DNA of 64,000 bases from CAZNKU01 sp045541135 (GCA_045541135.1 JAZQIO010000006.1:1-64000); one strand, 5' to 3'. Counted from the stretch's first letter, positions 8,663 to 17,232 are shown. The notes: generated by a model not told the origin, from the sequence alone. Made by a program: numbers and translations.

Positions 8663-8794
8663 GCGACTGATTAAATTTCCGTATCTCGTACGTTTGGCTT
8701 CACTTATGTACACATAGTACACGGTGCTTGCCATCCGTACAATCTACAAAAATTTTCTTCAGTCTTGAATTGATAATAGAAAGGACGTAAAACT

Positions 8795-9865
8795 ATGCAA
8801 TTTACACAGAAATCTAAAGAACATATTGACAGTTGCCGTTTCTGCTGGATGTGCCACCATGTATGTCCAATAGGCATTGCAACAGGTTTGGAAAGAAATA
8901 CTGCAAGAGGAAGAGCGCTTGGTCTTTCATTGGTAATGAGAGACGCTATTGAATATACAGATGACATTATAAACAACGTTTACGAATGTTCACTTTGCGG
9001 CGGTTGTATGACAGACTGCGTTACAGGCTGGGACCCTGTTATGTTTACTAAAGAAGCAAGACTTGGTGCCGCTTTGGACGGTAAGCTTCCCGAATATGTT
9101 ATGACTTTGATTAACAACCTTAATGAAAAAGGTAACATCTACGGTGTTGATGCAGGGGACAAGATTCCCGAAATGCCAAAGACAGATGTGCTTTTGTTTG
9201 CAGGTGAGGATACACGTGCTTTCAGCTGTGCTAAAAATGCAGTTGAACTTCTTAAAAAAGCAGGTGTTGATGTTTGCGTATTGAAAGATGAACCGTCAAG
9301 CGGTTACACAATGGACTTCCTTATTGGTGCGGCTGCTGAAACAAAGGCGGTTATGGAAAACTGTGCAAAGGTTTTGAACGAATACAAGACAGTTATCTGC
9401 TACGACCCTGCAGATGCAAAGGTTATGAAGCGTGAATATAAGGAATGGGGAATAGAAATTACAGCAGAGGTTTACACATTTACGGAATTTGTTGCTAAGC
9501 TTATTGCTGACGGTAAGCTTAATATTAAAAACAGCGGTTTGGAATTTACACCACAGGATAGCCCTATACTTGCAAGAGATTTGGAAGAGGATCAGCCAAT
9601 CCGTGACATTCTTAGCGCTTGCGGCAGCGTTAACGAAATGCTACTAAACCGCAAACACACACAGCTTGCAGGTAACCTTATTATGAATACATATATGCCA
9701 AAGGTTATTGAAACTGTAGCAGAAAACAGATGGATAAACGCAAAGAATATGAATGCAAAAATTGTTGTAACAGAATGCCCTGCTGAATATATTATGCTTT
9801 CAAAGACAAAGCCTGAAGGCATTGAACTTATGACAATTGAGGAGGCAGTTTTAAAATGCTTGTAA
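8795..9865 (+). CDS. 2[4Fe-4S] electron-transfer protein (GlpC/GlcF-like)
   Basis: A 356-residue iron-sulfur protein. Cluster 1 ligands are C14, C17, C20, C24 (C-x2-C-x2-C-x3-CP) and cluster 2 ligands C65, C68, C71, C75, the layout of GlcF/GlpC/heterodisulfide-reductase-like subunits. The usual C-terminal paired CCG motifs are not evident; only isolated cysteines such as SACGS and TECPAE remain. It follows the GlcD-like gene after a 132-base gap and overlaps the aldolase gene by 10 bases. The obvious role is electron relay between the GlcD-like flavoprotein and the Etf. The gap contains a GTAC/CAT/GTAC hairpin-like stretch but no gene. Confidence 0.85.
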   Translation: MQFTQKSKEHIDSCRFCWMCHHVCPIGIATGLERNTARGRALGLSLVMRDAIEYTDDIINNVYECSLCGGCMTDCVTGWDPVMFTKEARLGAALDGKLPEYVMTLINNLNEKGNIYGVDAGDKIPEMPKTDVLLFAGEDTRAFSCAKNAVELLKKAGVDVCVLKDEPSSGYTMDFLIGAAAETKAVMENCAKVLNEYKTVICYDPADAKVMKREYKEWGIEITAEVYTFTEFVAKLIADGKLNIKNSGLEFTPQDSPILARDLEEDQPIRDILSACGSVNEMLLNRKHTQLAGNLIMNTYMPKVIETVAENRWINAKNMNAKIVVTECPAEYIMLSKTKPEGIELMTIEEAVLKCL

Positions 9866-10695
9866 ACTTAAAGCAAATTTTAGAAATTGCAGAAAAGGGG
9901 AATTTTGCAATTCCTGCATTTAACGTATACAATATGGAAACCGTTATGGGTGTTATATATGCGGCAGAAGAGCTTAAAGCTCCCGTAATTTTGCAGGTGT
10001 ATCCACGTCTTATGAAGGAGGATACAGGTTACTTTTTATCACCTGTAATTTTAGCGGCTGCAAAAAAGGCTACTGTTCCCGTATGCTTTCACTTAGACCA
10101 CGGCCCATCAGAGCTTGAAACCACACGCTCACTACGTTACGGTGCAACGGGCATTATGCTTGACGGCTCTACACTTCCCTTTGAGGAAAATATTGCACTT
10201 ACAAAAAGAGTAGCGGAAACCTGCGCATATCTTGATGTGCAGGTAGAGGGTGAGCTTGGTCACGTGGGAACAACAAAGGACGACACAATGGACGAATTTA
10301 CCACACCTGAGGATGCAAAACGCTTTGTTGAGGAAACAGGCGTTAGTTGCCTTGCTGTTGCCGTAGGTACTGCACACGGTAGATATACAAAGCCTCCTAA
10401 ACTTGATATTGAACGTATAAAGGCTATAAGAGAGGCTACAAACAATACTGCCCTTGTTCTTCACGGTGGCAGCGGTGTGCCCGATGAGGAAGTTAAAAAG
10501 GCAGTAGCCGCAGGTATAAGAAAAATGAATATTGCAACAGATGTTTGCTATGCGTTTTTGGACTGTTGCTTTGAGGAGCTTGCAAAGCCTGACCGTGCAG
10601 TTGCAATAGACAGCTTTATGAAAAAACCAATAGAAGCAGTTAAAAACTTTGCTATGGAAAAAATTAAACTTGTTGAGGCTGACGGAAAGGCGTAA
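9856..10695 (+). CDS. Class II fructose-bisphosphate-type aldolase
   Basis: A 279-residue zinc-dependent aldolase (F_bP_aldolase, PF01116), cleaving a ketose phosphate to dihydroxyacetone phosphate and an aldehyde. The zinc and catalytic region is visible as CFHLDHGPS, then VEGELGHVG, AVGTAHGRY and LHGGSGVPDEEV. Length and sequence fit the GatY/KbaY/IolJ branch rather than the long glycolytic enzyme. Next to a PfkB kinase and IolB it could be IolJ-like (5-dehydro-2-deoxygluconate-6-phosphate aldolase); a tagatose-bisphosphate-type activity is the main alternative. GGAGG inside the upstream gene initiates it, so translation is coupled. Confidence 0.9.
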   Translation: MLVNLKQILEIAEKGNFAIPAFNVYNMETVMGVIYAAEELKAPVILQVYPRLMKEDTGYFLSPVILAAAKKATVPVCFHLDHGPSELETTRSLRYGATGIMLDGSTLPFEENIALTKRVAETCAYLDVQVEGELGHVGTTKDDTMDEFTTPEDAKRFVEETGVSCLAVAVGTAHGRYTKPPKLDIERIKAIREATNNTALVLHGGSGVPDEEVKKAVAAGIRKMNIATDVCYAFLDCCFEELAKPDRAVAIDSFMKKPIEAVKNFAMEKIKLVEADGKA

Positions 10696-10708
10696 AGGAG
10701 TTTATATT

Positions 10709-11620
10709 ATGGCTAAAATAGTTGGAATAGGTGCAAATGTGTGCGACACACTGTTTACTGTGCCGGGTTACCCCAAAGAGGACACTAAAATGCGTGCAGA
10801 CAGTATGAAGCTTAGTGGCGGCGGGCCTTGTGCAACAGGACTTGTTGCGGCATCAAAGCTTGGCGGTGAATGTGCATACATAGGCAACCTTACAGATGAC
10901 AATGCAGGAAAGTTTCTTATTGAGGATATGAAAAGATACAACGTATCAACAGACCTTGTTACTGTTATTGGCGGTTGTACATCTTTTTCGTCCTGCATAT
11001 GGCTTTCCAAAGACAGTGCGGCACGTACCTGTGTATTCTACAGGGGTGACATACCTGCACTTAAGCTTAATGACGAGCAGAAAAATGCAATTGCAGATGC
11101 AAAAATTCTTATGATAGACGGTAACGAAATGGATGCCGCAGAGGAAGCCTGCAAGGTTGCCAACAAAAACGGCACAAAGGTTTTGTATGATGCAGGCGGA
11201 CTTTATGCAGGTGTTGAAAGACTGCTGCCGCTTACGGATATTTTAATACCTTCCGAAGAATTTGCACTTGGACATACAGGTGCAAAAACAGCAGAAGATG
11301 CCGCAAAGGTACTTTTTGAAAAATATTCACCTGAAATTGTGGTGATTACACAAGGTAAAAAGGGCGGTATTATATTTGACGGCAAGGAAGTTAAGGAATA
11401 CCCCGCTTTTGTGGTTGATGCAGTAGACTCTAACGGGTCGGGAGATGTATTCCACGGTGCATTTGCATTTGCACTGGATATGGGTTATAATTATTATGAC
11501 GCCTGTGTATTTTCAAGTGCCGTTTCTGCACTTAAATGCACAAAAATAGGTGCAAGAGAGGGAGTACCCTCACTTGCAGAAGTAAAAGAATTTTTAAAGG
11601 AGCGTGGAATTGATGTTTAA
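10709..11620 (+). CDS. PfkB-family carbohydrate kinase
   Basis: A 303-residue ribokinase-like kinase. The N-terminal substrate motif is SGGGPCATGLVAASKLGG and the C-terminal ATP/catalytic signature is DSNGSGDVFHGAFAFAL with the catalytic Asp in NGSGD. It lies between a class II aldolase and IolB, so IolC (5-dehydro-2-deoxygluconate kinase) is the best contextual guess; a 1- or 6-phosphofructo/tagatokinase cannot be excluded. ATG 10709 follows AAAGGAG by 7 bases; the frame is open further upstream but lacks a ribosome site. It overlaps iolB by 8 bases. Confidence 0.85.
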   Translation: MAKIVGIGANVCDTLFTVPGYPKEDTKMRADSMKLSGGGPCATGLVAASKLGGECAYIGNLTDDNAGKFLIEDMKRYNVSTDLVTVIGGCTSFSSCIWLSKDSAARTCVFYRGDIPALKLNDEQKNAIADAKILMIDGNEMDAAEEACKVANKNGTKVLYDAGGLYAGVERLLPLTDILIPSEEFALGHTGAKTAEDAAKVLFEKYSPEIVVITQGKKGGIIFDGKEVKEYPAFVVDAVDSNGSGDVFHGAFAFALDMGYNYYDACVFSSAVSALKCTKIGAREGVPSLAEVKEFLKERGIDV

Positions 11621-12398
11621 AAGAAGTTGGACTAAAAAATACGGTAAGTCTGAAATTTTTACAAAGGAAGACAGCTATTGCCAGAATGTTGAAATAGATA
11701 TGGTTAAGCTTGCTGACGGACAAACCAAAACATACAAAGAAGAAGGCAAGGAGTTTGCTTTGGTTATTTTAGGCGGTAAGTGCACAGTTGCCGGCAAAGG
11801 CTTTAACTATGAAAACATTGGTGAAAGAGAAACTGTTTTTGACGGTAATGCAACCTGTGTGTATGTTCCAAGAAACACAGAGTTTACAATAACAGGTGTT
11901 GGCGAAGTTTCAATTGCAGTAAGCAAGTGCCCGTCTGTTAACGACCACAAGCCTGTACTTATAAAGCCTGAAGATGTTGTTGCCAAGGAACTTGGTAAAC
12001 CCGGCTGGGAAAGACACGCTATGTTTGTACTTGATGAAAGAGTAGAGGCAGACCAGATTTACATTGGCGAATGCTGGATTGAAGGCGGACAGTGGTCAAG
12101 CTATCCTCCACACAAGCACGATGATGACAATATGCCAACAGAAGCAAAAACAGAAGAAATTTATTACTATGAATTTGACAAGCCTCAGGGCTTTGGTATT
12201 CAGAAGGTTTACACAATGGAAGGCGACATTGATGAAACCTACACAGTTAAGTCGGGCGATTTTGTGGAAATTCCAAGAGGCTATCACCCATTCCATTCCG
12301 CACCCGGTTACAAAAACTATATGCTTTGGATAATGGCAGGCCCTGTAAGAGGATTTTATATGACCACAGATGAGGAACACGCATGGCTGAACAAATAA
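11613..12398 (+). CDS. iolB: 5-deoxy-glucuronate isomerase (IolB)
   Basis: A 261-residue bicupin of the IolB family, which converts 5-deoxy-D-glucuronate to 5-dehydro-2-deoxy-D-gluconate in myo-inositol breakdown. The family hallmark region is present: WSSYPPHKHDDD with its metal-binding histidines, then KTEEIYYYEFDKPQGFGIQK, GDFVEIPRGYHPFHSAPGY and LWIMAGPVRGF. ATG 11613 is preferred because AAGGAG is 10 bases upstream; a GTG at 11604 is too close to it. It overlaps the kinase by 8 bases and the mutarotase by 16, so the three are translated as a coupled block. No iolG, iolE or iolD is present in the window, so its true substrate here is uncertain. Confidence 0.85.
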   Translation: MFKRSWTKKYGKSEIFTKEDSYCQNVEIDMVKLADGQTKTYKEEGKEFALVILGGKCTVAGKGFNYENIGERETVFDGNATCVYVPRNTEFTITGVGEVSIAVSKCPSVNDHKPVLIKPEDVVAKELGKPGWERHAMFVLDERVEADQIYIGECWIEGGQWSSYPPHKHDDDNMPTEAKTEEIYYYEFDKPQGFGIQKVYTMEGDIDETYTVKSGDFVEIPRGYHPFHSAPGYKNYMLWIMAGPVRGFYMTTDEEHAWLNK

Positions 12399-13237
12399 TA
12401 CTTAAAAACAATGACATTAAGGTTACAATTTCTGCACTTGGTGCAGAAATTGTAAGCGTTTTAAAAGACGGTAAGGAAAAAATGTGGTGTGCAGACCCCG
12501 ACGTATGGGGGATGTGTGCCCCCATAATGTTCCCTGTATGCGGTGGACTTAAGGACGACAAATTTATTTTTGAGGGTAAGGAATACACACTTGGCAAACA
12601 CGGCTTTGCACGTTTTATGGAATTTGAAGTAGAAAGTGCAGAGGAAGAAAAGGCTGTATTTTTGCTTCGTTCTAATGAGGAAACCCTAAAACAGTATCCC
12701 TTTGACTTTGAATTTCGTGTTGCTTACACAATAAGCGGTGGGGATATTAAGGTTGAATACATAACCAAAAATGCAGGTAGCGGGGATATGTACTTTTCCG
12801 CAGGTGCTCACGAAGGCTATGCCTGCCCCGGCGGTATTGAAAACTACAGCATAATTTTTGAAGAAGAGGAAGACCTTGTAAGCAATGTTTTAGAGGGTAA
12901 TATTCTTGGCTACAACACAGTAAATGTGGGTAGCGGTACAAGGGAATTAAAGCTTAAAGACGAATTTTTCAAGGTTGACGCACTTGTGTTTTTAAACTTA
13001 AAATCCAAAAAGGTATGGCTTAAAAATAATGTAAACGGCGAAAGTCATTCCGTAGAATTTAAGGGTGCACCTTATCTTTTACTGTGGACAAAATACAAGG
13101 CGGAATACATTTGCATAGAGCCTTGGTTTGGTATTTCGGACTTTACTGACAGTAATATGGATTTTGCCAATAAAAAAGGTATTACAAAACTTGTACCCGG
13201 TGAAGTTTGTATAAATACACACACAATTTCTTTTTGA
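12383..13237 (+). CDS. Aldose 1-epimerase (GalM/LacX-like) family protein
   Basis: A 284-residue beta-sandwich mutarotase-like protein, expected to interconvert anomers of a free or phosphorylated sugar. The N-terminus (VTISALGAEIVSVLKDGKEK...PIMFPVCGGLKDD) and the YFSAGAHEGYACPGG and EPWFGISDF segments fit the LacX-like subgroup. A candidate catalytic His is in GAHEGY and an acidic residue in CIEPWFG. It begins inside iolB. Its stop codon is immediately followed by a dispersed repeat element that separates it from the DUF4867 gene. Confidence 0.85.
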   Translation: MAEQIILKNNDIKVTISALGAEIVSVLKDGKEKMWCADPDVWGMCAPIMFPVCGGLKDDKFIFEGKEYTLGKHGFARFMEFEVESAEEEKAVFLLRSNEETLKQYPFDFEFRVAYTISGGDIKVEYITKNAGSGDMYFSAGAHEGYACPGGIENYSIIFEEEEDLVSNVLEGNILGYNTVNVGSGTRELKLKDEFFKVDALVFLNLKSKKVWLKNNVNGESHSVEFKGAPYLLLWTKYKAEYICIEPWFGISDFTDSNMDFANKKGITKLVPGEVCINTHTISF

Positions 13238-13571
13238 GGGAATGTAAAAAAAGTCCAGACCGCAAAAAGAGGATAAAAATAAGAAATTCAAGTTATTTGT
13301 AATTTGCAAAACATCTTAATTTGGTTGAAAAATCTCATTTTATTCGATTTTTCCTATTTTTCAAATCTTTTTGCTACGAACAAACTTCACCTCTACAGTC
13401 GATTTCAACTGCTCAACGACGTCGCAAGCGACTTGTTTTGCAGGAAATCTTTGTATGGGTGCTGTTCGCAAAATCGAAGATTTTGACAGCACCGCATCTC
13501 GTATACACATACAGCTTCGGGTAACCCCTGCGGGTTCAGTTTGTCCATTCTGAACATTTTTTCCTATTCCC
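13238..13571. repeat. Dispersed inverted-repeat element, copy A
   Basis: This 334-bp stretch fills the only large gap in the operon and has no credible gene. Its ends are imperfect inverted repeats (left GGGAATGTAAAAAAAGTCCA, right end reading as GGGAATAGGAAAAAATGTTC on the minus strand). Inside are an AAAATC/CGATTTTT hairpin (13325-13351) and a core flanked by GAACAAACTTCACC (13378) and GGTTCAGTTTGTCC (13533-13546), also inverted. The same plan recurs at 25217-25448, and the core alone at 21971-22037. Copy A has an extra ~100 bases inside the core. A non-autonomous mobile element is the simplest reading. Confidence 0.75.
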
Positions 13572-13629
13572 AAAGTGAATGGATGTAAAAAAGTAAGCTT
13601 ACATCTTATGCTATTTAAGGAGAAATACT

Positions 13630-14277
13630 ATGCTTGGAAATTTAAAAAAATTAAATCCCGATATTAAAATTTACAGTATTCACGATGATGAATTTAAAAA
13701 ATACGGTGCTGTTATAGATTTTGATGCATCGGATATGGTTAAGGTGTGCGGTGAGCTTGGTTTGCCTGATGAAGGAACAAGTTATACGGCATCGGTTACA
13801 GAACTTGAAAATCTTGAGTGTTCGGATTTTTTACGTAAAAGACTTTTTGGCGGCTTGGATGCCCAGGTGGGCTTATGCTGTGGACATAGTAGTTTTTTGA
13901 ACGGTCTTGAATACCACAACAGCTCGGAAATTAATGTAGCGGCTACACCTTTGGTTTTAATACTGGGACTGCGTTATGAAATGGAAGGCAGTGAATATAA
14001 CAGCGAAAATGTAAAGGTTTTTTATCTTGAAAAAGGTGATGTTGTAGAGATTTTTGCTACATCTATGCACTTTTGCCCATGTCAGGTAGATGACAGTGGC
14101 TTTTCATGTGTGGTGGTGCTTCCAAAGGGTACAAATACGGACCTTGAGGAAAAGTATGATGATAAATTGCTATTCAGAAAAAACAAGTGGATTATATGCC
14201 ACGATAAAAACGAAGGCTTAATTGAACGCGGTGTTTACCCCGGTATACACGGTGTTAATTATGAGATTAGGTATTGA
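13630..14277 (+). CDS. DUF4867-family cupin-like protein
   Basis: A 215-residue protein that I recognise as DUF4867-like, a family of unknown function found beside sugar kinases and aldolases in Clostridia. The central part looks like a cupin: a VFYLEKGDVVEIFATSMHFC strand-turn-His segment is followed by CQVDDSGFSCVVVLPKGTN. This resembles the metal-binding face of IolB/KduI-type isomerases. It lies between the repeat element and the FGGY kinase, whose start codon follows its stop by one base. A sugar or sugar-phosphate isomerase role is an inference. AAGGAG is a strong ribosome site. Confidence 0.7.
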   Translation: MLGNLKKLNPDIKIYSIHDDEFKKYGAVIDFDASDMVKVCGELGLPDEGTSYTASVTELENLECSDFLRKRLFGGLDAQVGLCCGHSSFLNGLEYHNSSEINVAATPLVLILGLRYEMEGSEYNSENVKVFYLEKGDVVEIFATSMHFCPCQVDDSGFSCVVVLPKGTNTDLEEKYDDKLLFRKNKWIICHDKNEGLIERGVYPGIHGVNYEIRY

Positions 14278-14278
14278 T

Positions 14279-15751
14279 ATGAAATATTTACTTGGAATTG
14301 ATTTTGGCGGCGGTGCCTCAAAGGCTACACTTTTAAGTGTAGAGGGTAAAATTGTTGCCACAAATACAACTGAATATCCTACAAATTATCCAAAGCCCGG
14401 CTATGCAGAGCAAAATCCTGACCATTGGGTGGAGGCTACCTGCGAAAATATTAAGGGTGTGCTTTCAAAAAGCGGTGTTATGCCAGAAGATATTTGTGCA
14501 TTATCCCTTGATGCGGCTACGCATACTGCGGTAATTATGGACGAAAACTTTAATGTTATACGCCCCGCTATTTACTGGACAGATACCAGAAGCACAAAGG
14601 AAGTAGCGTATTTAAAAGAAAATTACGGAGACGTAATTGAAAAGCAGGTGCTACATAAGGCGGACACAATATGGTCACTGCCCGAGCTTATGTGGATTAA
14701 AAATAACGAGCCCGAAAACTGGGGAAGGGTAAAAAAGATTTTGTTTGCAAAGGACTATGTACGCCATTGCCTTACAGGTGACTATGTTACCGATTTTATT
14801 GAGGCAGAAGGCAGTATGATGTTTGACATCAATACAATGCAGTGGAGCAGAGAGCTTTGTGACATTTTGGAAATTGATGTTAATATGATGCCGAAAATTG
14901 TAAAGCCTACTGATATTGTTGGTAAAATTACGGCAGAGGCAGCTGCTCTTACAGGTCTTTTAGAGGGTACACCGGTGCTTTGCGGAACAACGGATACAGT
15001 TATGGAGGTTTTTGCTTCCGGTGCTGTTACAAAGGGAGCAATGACTTTAAAGCTTGCAACAGCAGGCAGAATTTGTGTGGTTACGGATAAACCGTATCCA
15101 GACATTAATCTTATTAACTATTCCCACGTTATAGACGGTTTATTTTACCCGGGTACGGCTACAAAGTCCTGTGCCGCATCTTACAGATGGTACCGTGACA
15201 CCTTTGGCGGTGACTATGCCGAGCTTGATAAATTGGCAGAGGGTGTTGCAATAGGATCAGATGGACTTGTGTTCCACCCATATTTAAACGGTGAGCTTAC
15301 ACCTTATGCTAACCCGAATTTGTGTGCAGATTTTGTAGGTGTGCGTTCTTCACACACAAAGGCACATTTTACAAGAGCGGTTTTAGAAGGTGTTGCAATG
15401 TCTATGCTGGATTGCAAAACTGCACTTGATAATCTTAATATTCCGCACAGTGACAGCGCTGTTATAATAGGCGGTGGCGGTAAAAGTCCACTTTGGCGAC
15501 AGATGATTTCCGACGCTTTGGGCATTAAGCTTGTGGAAATGAAATATGCAGATTCCTCACTTGGCAGTGCTATGCTTGCAGGTATTGCAGTAGGTGTTTT
15601 TGAAAGCCCTGAAGTGGCTGTGGCTACTTGCAATGCAGTAGTTTCCGAAACACTTCCAAACAGTGAAAATACAAAGGAATATGCAAAATTATTTAAAAAA
15701 TATAAAGCAGTTCAAAAGGCATTAGAGCCTATATATAACGGAGAATTTTAA
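14279..15751 (+). CDS. FGGY-family carbohydrate kinase (xylulokinase-like)
   Basis: A 490-residue sugar kinase with the two actin-like ATPase domains of the FGGY family. It has the N-terminal phosphate loop YLLGIDFGGGASKATLLS, the central LCGTTDTVMEVFASG, and the C-terminal IIGGGGKSPLWRQMISDALG adenosine motif. It would phosphorylate the ketose made by the isomerase at the head of the operon. ATG 14279 begins one base after the DUF4867 stop and matches where family members start; an in-frame TTG at 14222 lies inside the previous gene. Its last base overlaps the Etf gene's first. Confidence 0.9.
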   Translation: MKYLLGIDFGGGASKATLLSVEGKIVATNTTEYPTNYPKPGYAEQNPDHWVEATCENIKGVLSKSGVMPEDICALSLDAATHTAVIMDENFNVIRPAIYWTDTRSTKEVAYLKENYGDVIEKQVLHKADTIWSLPELMWIKNNEPENWGRVKKILFAKDYVRHCLTGDYVTDFIEAEGSMMFDINTMQWSRELCDILEIDVNMMPKIVKPTDIVGKITAEAAALTGLLEGTPVLCGTTDTVMEVFASGAVTKGAMTLKLATAGRICVVTDKPYPDINLINYSHVIDGLFYPGTATKSCAASYRWYRDTFGGDYAELDKLAEGVAIGSDGLVFHPYLNGELTPYANPNLCADFVGVRSSHTKAHFTRAVLEGVAMSMLDCKTALDNLNIPHSDSAVIIGGGGKSPLWRQMISDALGIKLVEMKYADSSLGSAMLAGIAVGVFESPEVAVATCNAVVSETLPNSENTKEYAKLFKKYKAVQKALEPIYNGEF

Positions 15752-17103
15752 TGAAAATTATAGTTTGTGTAAAGGTAATAAAGGGAGAAATTAACCCATT
15801 TGACGAATCCGCATTGGAATGTGCACTTACCCTTTCCAATGACGTTACGGTTTTGTCAATGGGTCCGAAATCCTGCGAGGATGCATTAAAGCCACTTACA
15901 CGCCTTGGTGCTAAGGTGGTGCTTATAAGTGACGGTGTATTTGCAGGGTCTGATACCCTTGCTACGTCGTACATACTTTCTACTGCAATTAAAAATATGG
16001 AATACGACCTTATTTTATGCGGCAGACAAAGTATAGACGGTGATACTGCACAGGTAGGGCCAATGCTTTCGCAGATGCTTGGATGCTTACTTGTTACCAA
16101 TGCACTTTCCGTTGAAGTTAAAGAAAATGAAGTTTTTACAAAAACACGTATGGGTGATGAAACAGTAAAAACACCTGCACTAATAACTTTAGAGCGTGGG
16201 TACATTTTACGCTTTCCAAGCATTTTTTCAAAGGTTGGGGAAGTTAAGATTATTGACAATTCCTCACTTAACTGCGATTTGTCAAGGTGCGGTCTTTCAG
16301 GCTCACCTACAAAGGTTTTACAGTCCTTTGAAAATGAACGTGGAAAAAGAAAGTGTAAATTTATAACAATGGCAGAACTTTTGCCTCTTGTTGAAAAGCT
16401 TAAAGGTGAAAATGTAAAAAGTGAAAAAAGTACATACAGCGGTGTTAAGTTAAAAGCTGTGTGGGCTGTTGGCGAAAGGGTACTTGAAAAGGCAAGGGAA
16501 ATAGCGGAAAAGGTTGTTTTAATTGATGAAATGACTCCCGAAGAAATTGCACAAAAGGCTATGAAGGAAAAGCCCGATGTTGTACTTTGGAATGCAGACT
16601 TGTGGGGCAGAAAAAATGCACCTGTTGTGGCGGCAATGCTGAGTACGGGACTTTGTGCCGACTGTACACACCTTGAAACCGACGGAGAAACACTCTTTAT
16701 GTACCGTCCTGCACAGGGGGGTAACATTACCGCAAAAATAAAGTGTACTGCAAAGCCACAGATGGCAACTGTACGCACAAAATCCGAAAGCTCGGACATT
16801 ATTGTTTCAGGCGGCAAGGGTGTTGGAGACAGTATAGATAAACTGCACGACCTTGCAAAAAAGCTTGATGCACAGCTTGGCGCATCACGGGGACTTGTGG
16901 ATTTAAACGGTGCACCCTACGAGCATCAGGTTGGTTTAACAGGTAAAACCGTAAGCCCTAAAATTTACATTGCAGTCGGTATTTCAGGTGCTATACACCA
17001 TACCGTTGCAATAGAGGGTGCAGGAACGGTTATTGCCATAAATCCCGATAAGGATGCAAGGATTTTTGAGTATGCTGACTATGGCATAATAGATAGAATA
17101 TAA
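15751..17103 (+). CDS. Fused electron-transfer flavoprotein, EtfB-EtfA in one chain
   Basis: A 450-residue single-chain Etf. Residues 1 to ~215 are EtfB (FixA), with the nucleotide-binding motif GRQSIDGDTAQVGP at 91-104. Residues ~230-450 are EtfA (FixB), with RPAQGGN (319-325), SGGKGVGD (353-360), GASRG (377-381), HQVGLTGKTVSP (392-403) and ISGAIHH (411-417), the alpha-FAD site. The DGDTAQVGP form is typical of Etfs that bind FAD/NAD in the beta subunit and bifurcate electrons. Separate EtfB plus EtfA usually total ~580 residues, so this version is compact. It is the last gene of the sugar operon, and the GlcD-like protein is its expected partner. Confidence 0.88.
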   Translation: MKIIVCVKVIKGEINPFDESALECALTLSNDVTVLSMGPKSCEDALKPLTRLGAKVVLISDGVFAGSDTLATSYILSTAIKNMEYDLILCGRQSIDGDTAQVGPMLSQMLGCLLVTNALSVEVKENEVFTKTRMGDETVKTPALITLERGYILRFPSIFSKVGEVKIIDNSSLNCDLSRCGLSGSPTKVLQSFENERGKRKCKFITMAELLPLVEKLKGENVKSEKSTYSGVKLKAVWAVGERVLEKAREIAEKVVLIDEMTPEEIAQKAMKEKPDVVLWNADLWGRKNAPVVAAMLSTGLCADCTHLETDGETLFMYRPAQGGNITAKIKCTAKPQMATVRTKSESSDIIVSGGKGVGDSIDKLHDLAKKLDAQLGASRGLVDLNGAPYEHQVGLTGKTVSPKIYIAVGISGAIHHTVAIEGAGTVIAINPDKDARIFEYADYGIIDRI

Positions 17104-17139
17104 TGAATAATTAATAATTAATAATGAATAATTATGGTG

Positions 17140-17168
17140 GAAATCCGCTTTTGGCGGATTTCTTTTTG
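17140..17168 (+). terminator. Terminator of the sugar/Etf operon
   Basis: GAAATCCGC / GCGGATTTC (17140-17148, 17154-17162) followed by TTTTTG. It lies just past a TAATTAATAATGAATAATTA-like AT repeat that recurs near 22.2 and 25.2 kb. Confidence 0.8.
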
Positions 17169-17201
17169 TTTGCAATTATCAATTTACCCATTATCAATTA
17201 A

Positions 17202-17232
17202 AAAGACCTGTAAAAATTTTTTACAGGTCTTT
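17202..17232. terminator. Bidirectional terminator between Etf operon and GH88 gene
   Basis: AAAGACCTGTAAAAA / TTTTTTACAGGTCTTT, symmetrical with A and T runs on both sides, so it can end both convergent transcripts. Confidence 0.8.

Noticed and set aside
8663..8794. Fourth copy of the dispersed repeat
   Set aside because: Only a short GTAC/CAT/GTAC hairpin-like stretch resembles the core; the AACAAAC/GTTTGT flanks and outer ends are missing, so it was not called.
13304..13573. Several 60-70 codon frames in the gap before the DUF4867 gene
   Set aside because: They overlap each other in all frames within the inverted-repeat element and have no ribosome sites.
15729..16817. Long minus-strand open frame (362 codons) opposite the Etf gene
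   Set aside because: Low-complexity Ser/Phe-rich translation and no ribosome site; it mirrors the codon usage of the strongly recognisable Etf gene on the plus strand.
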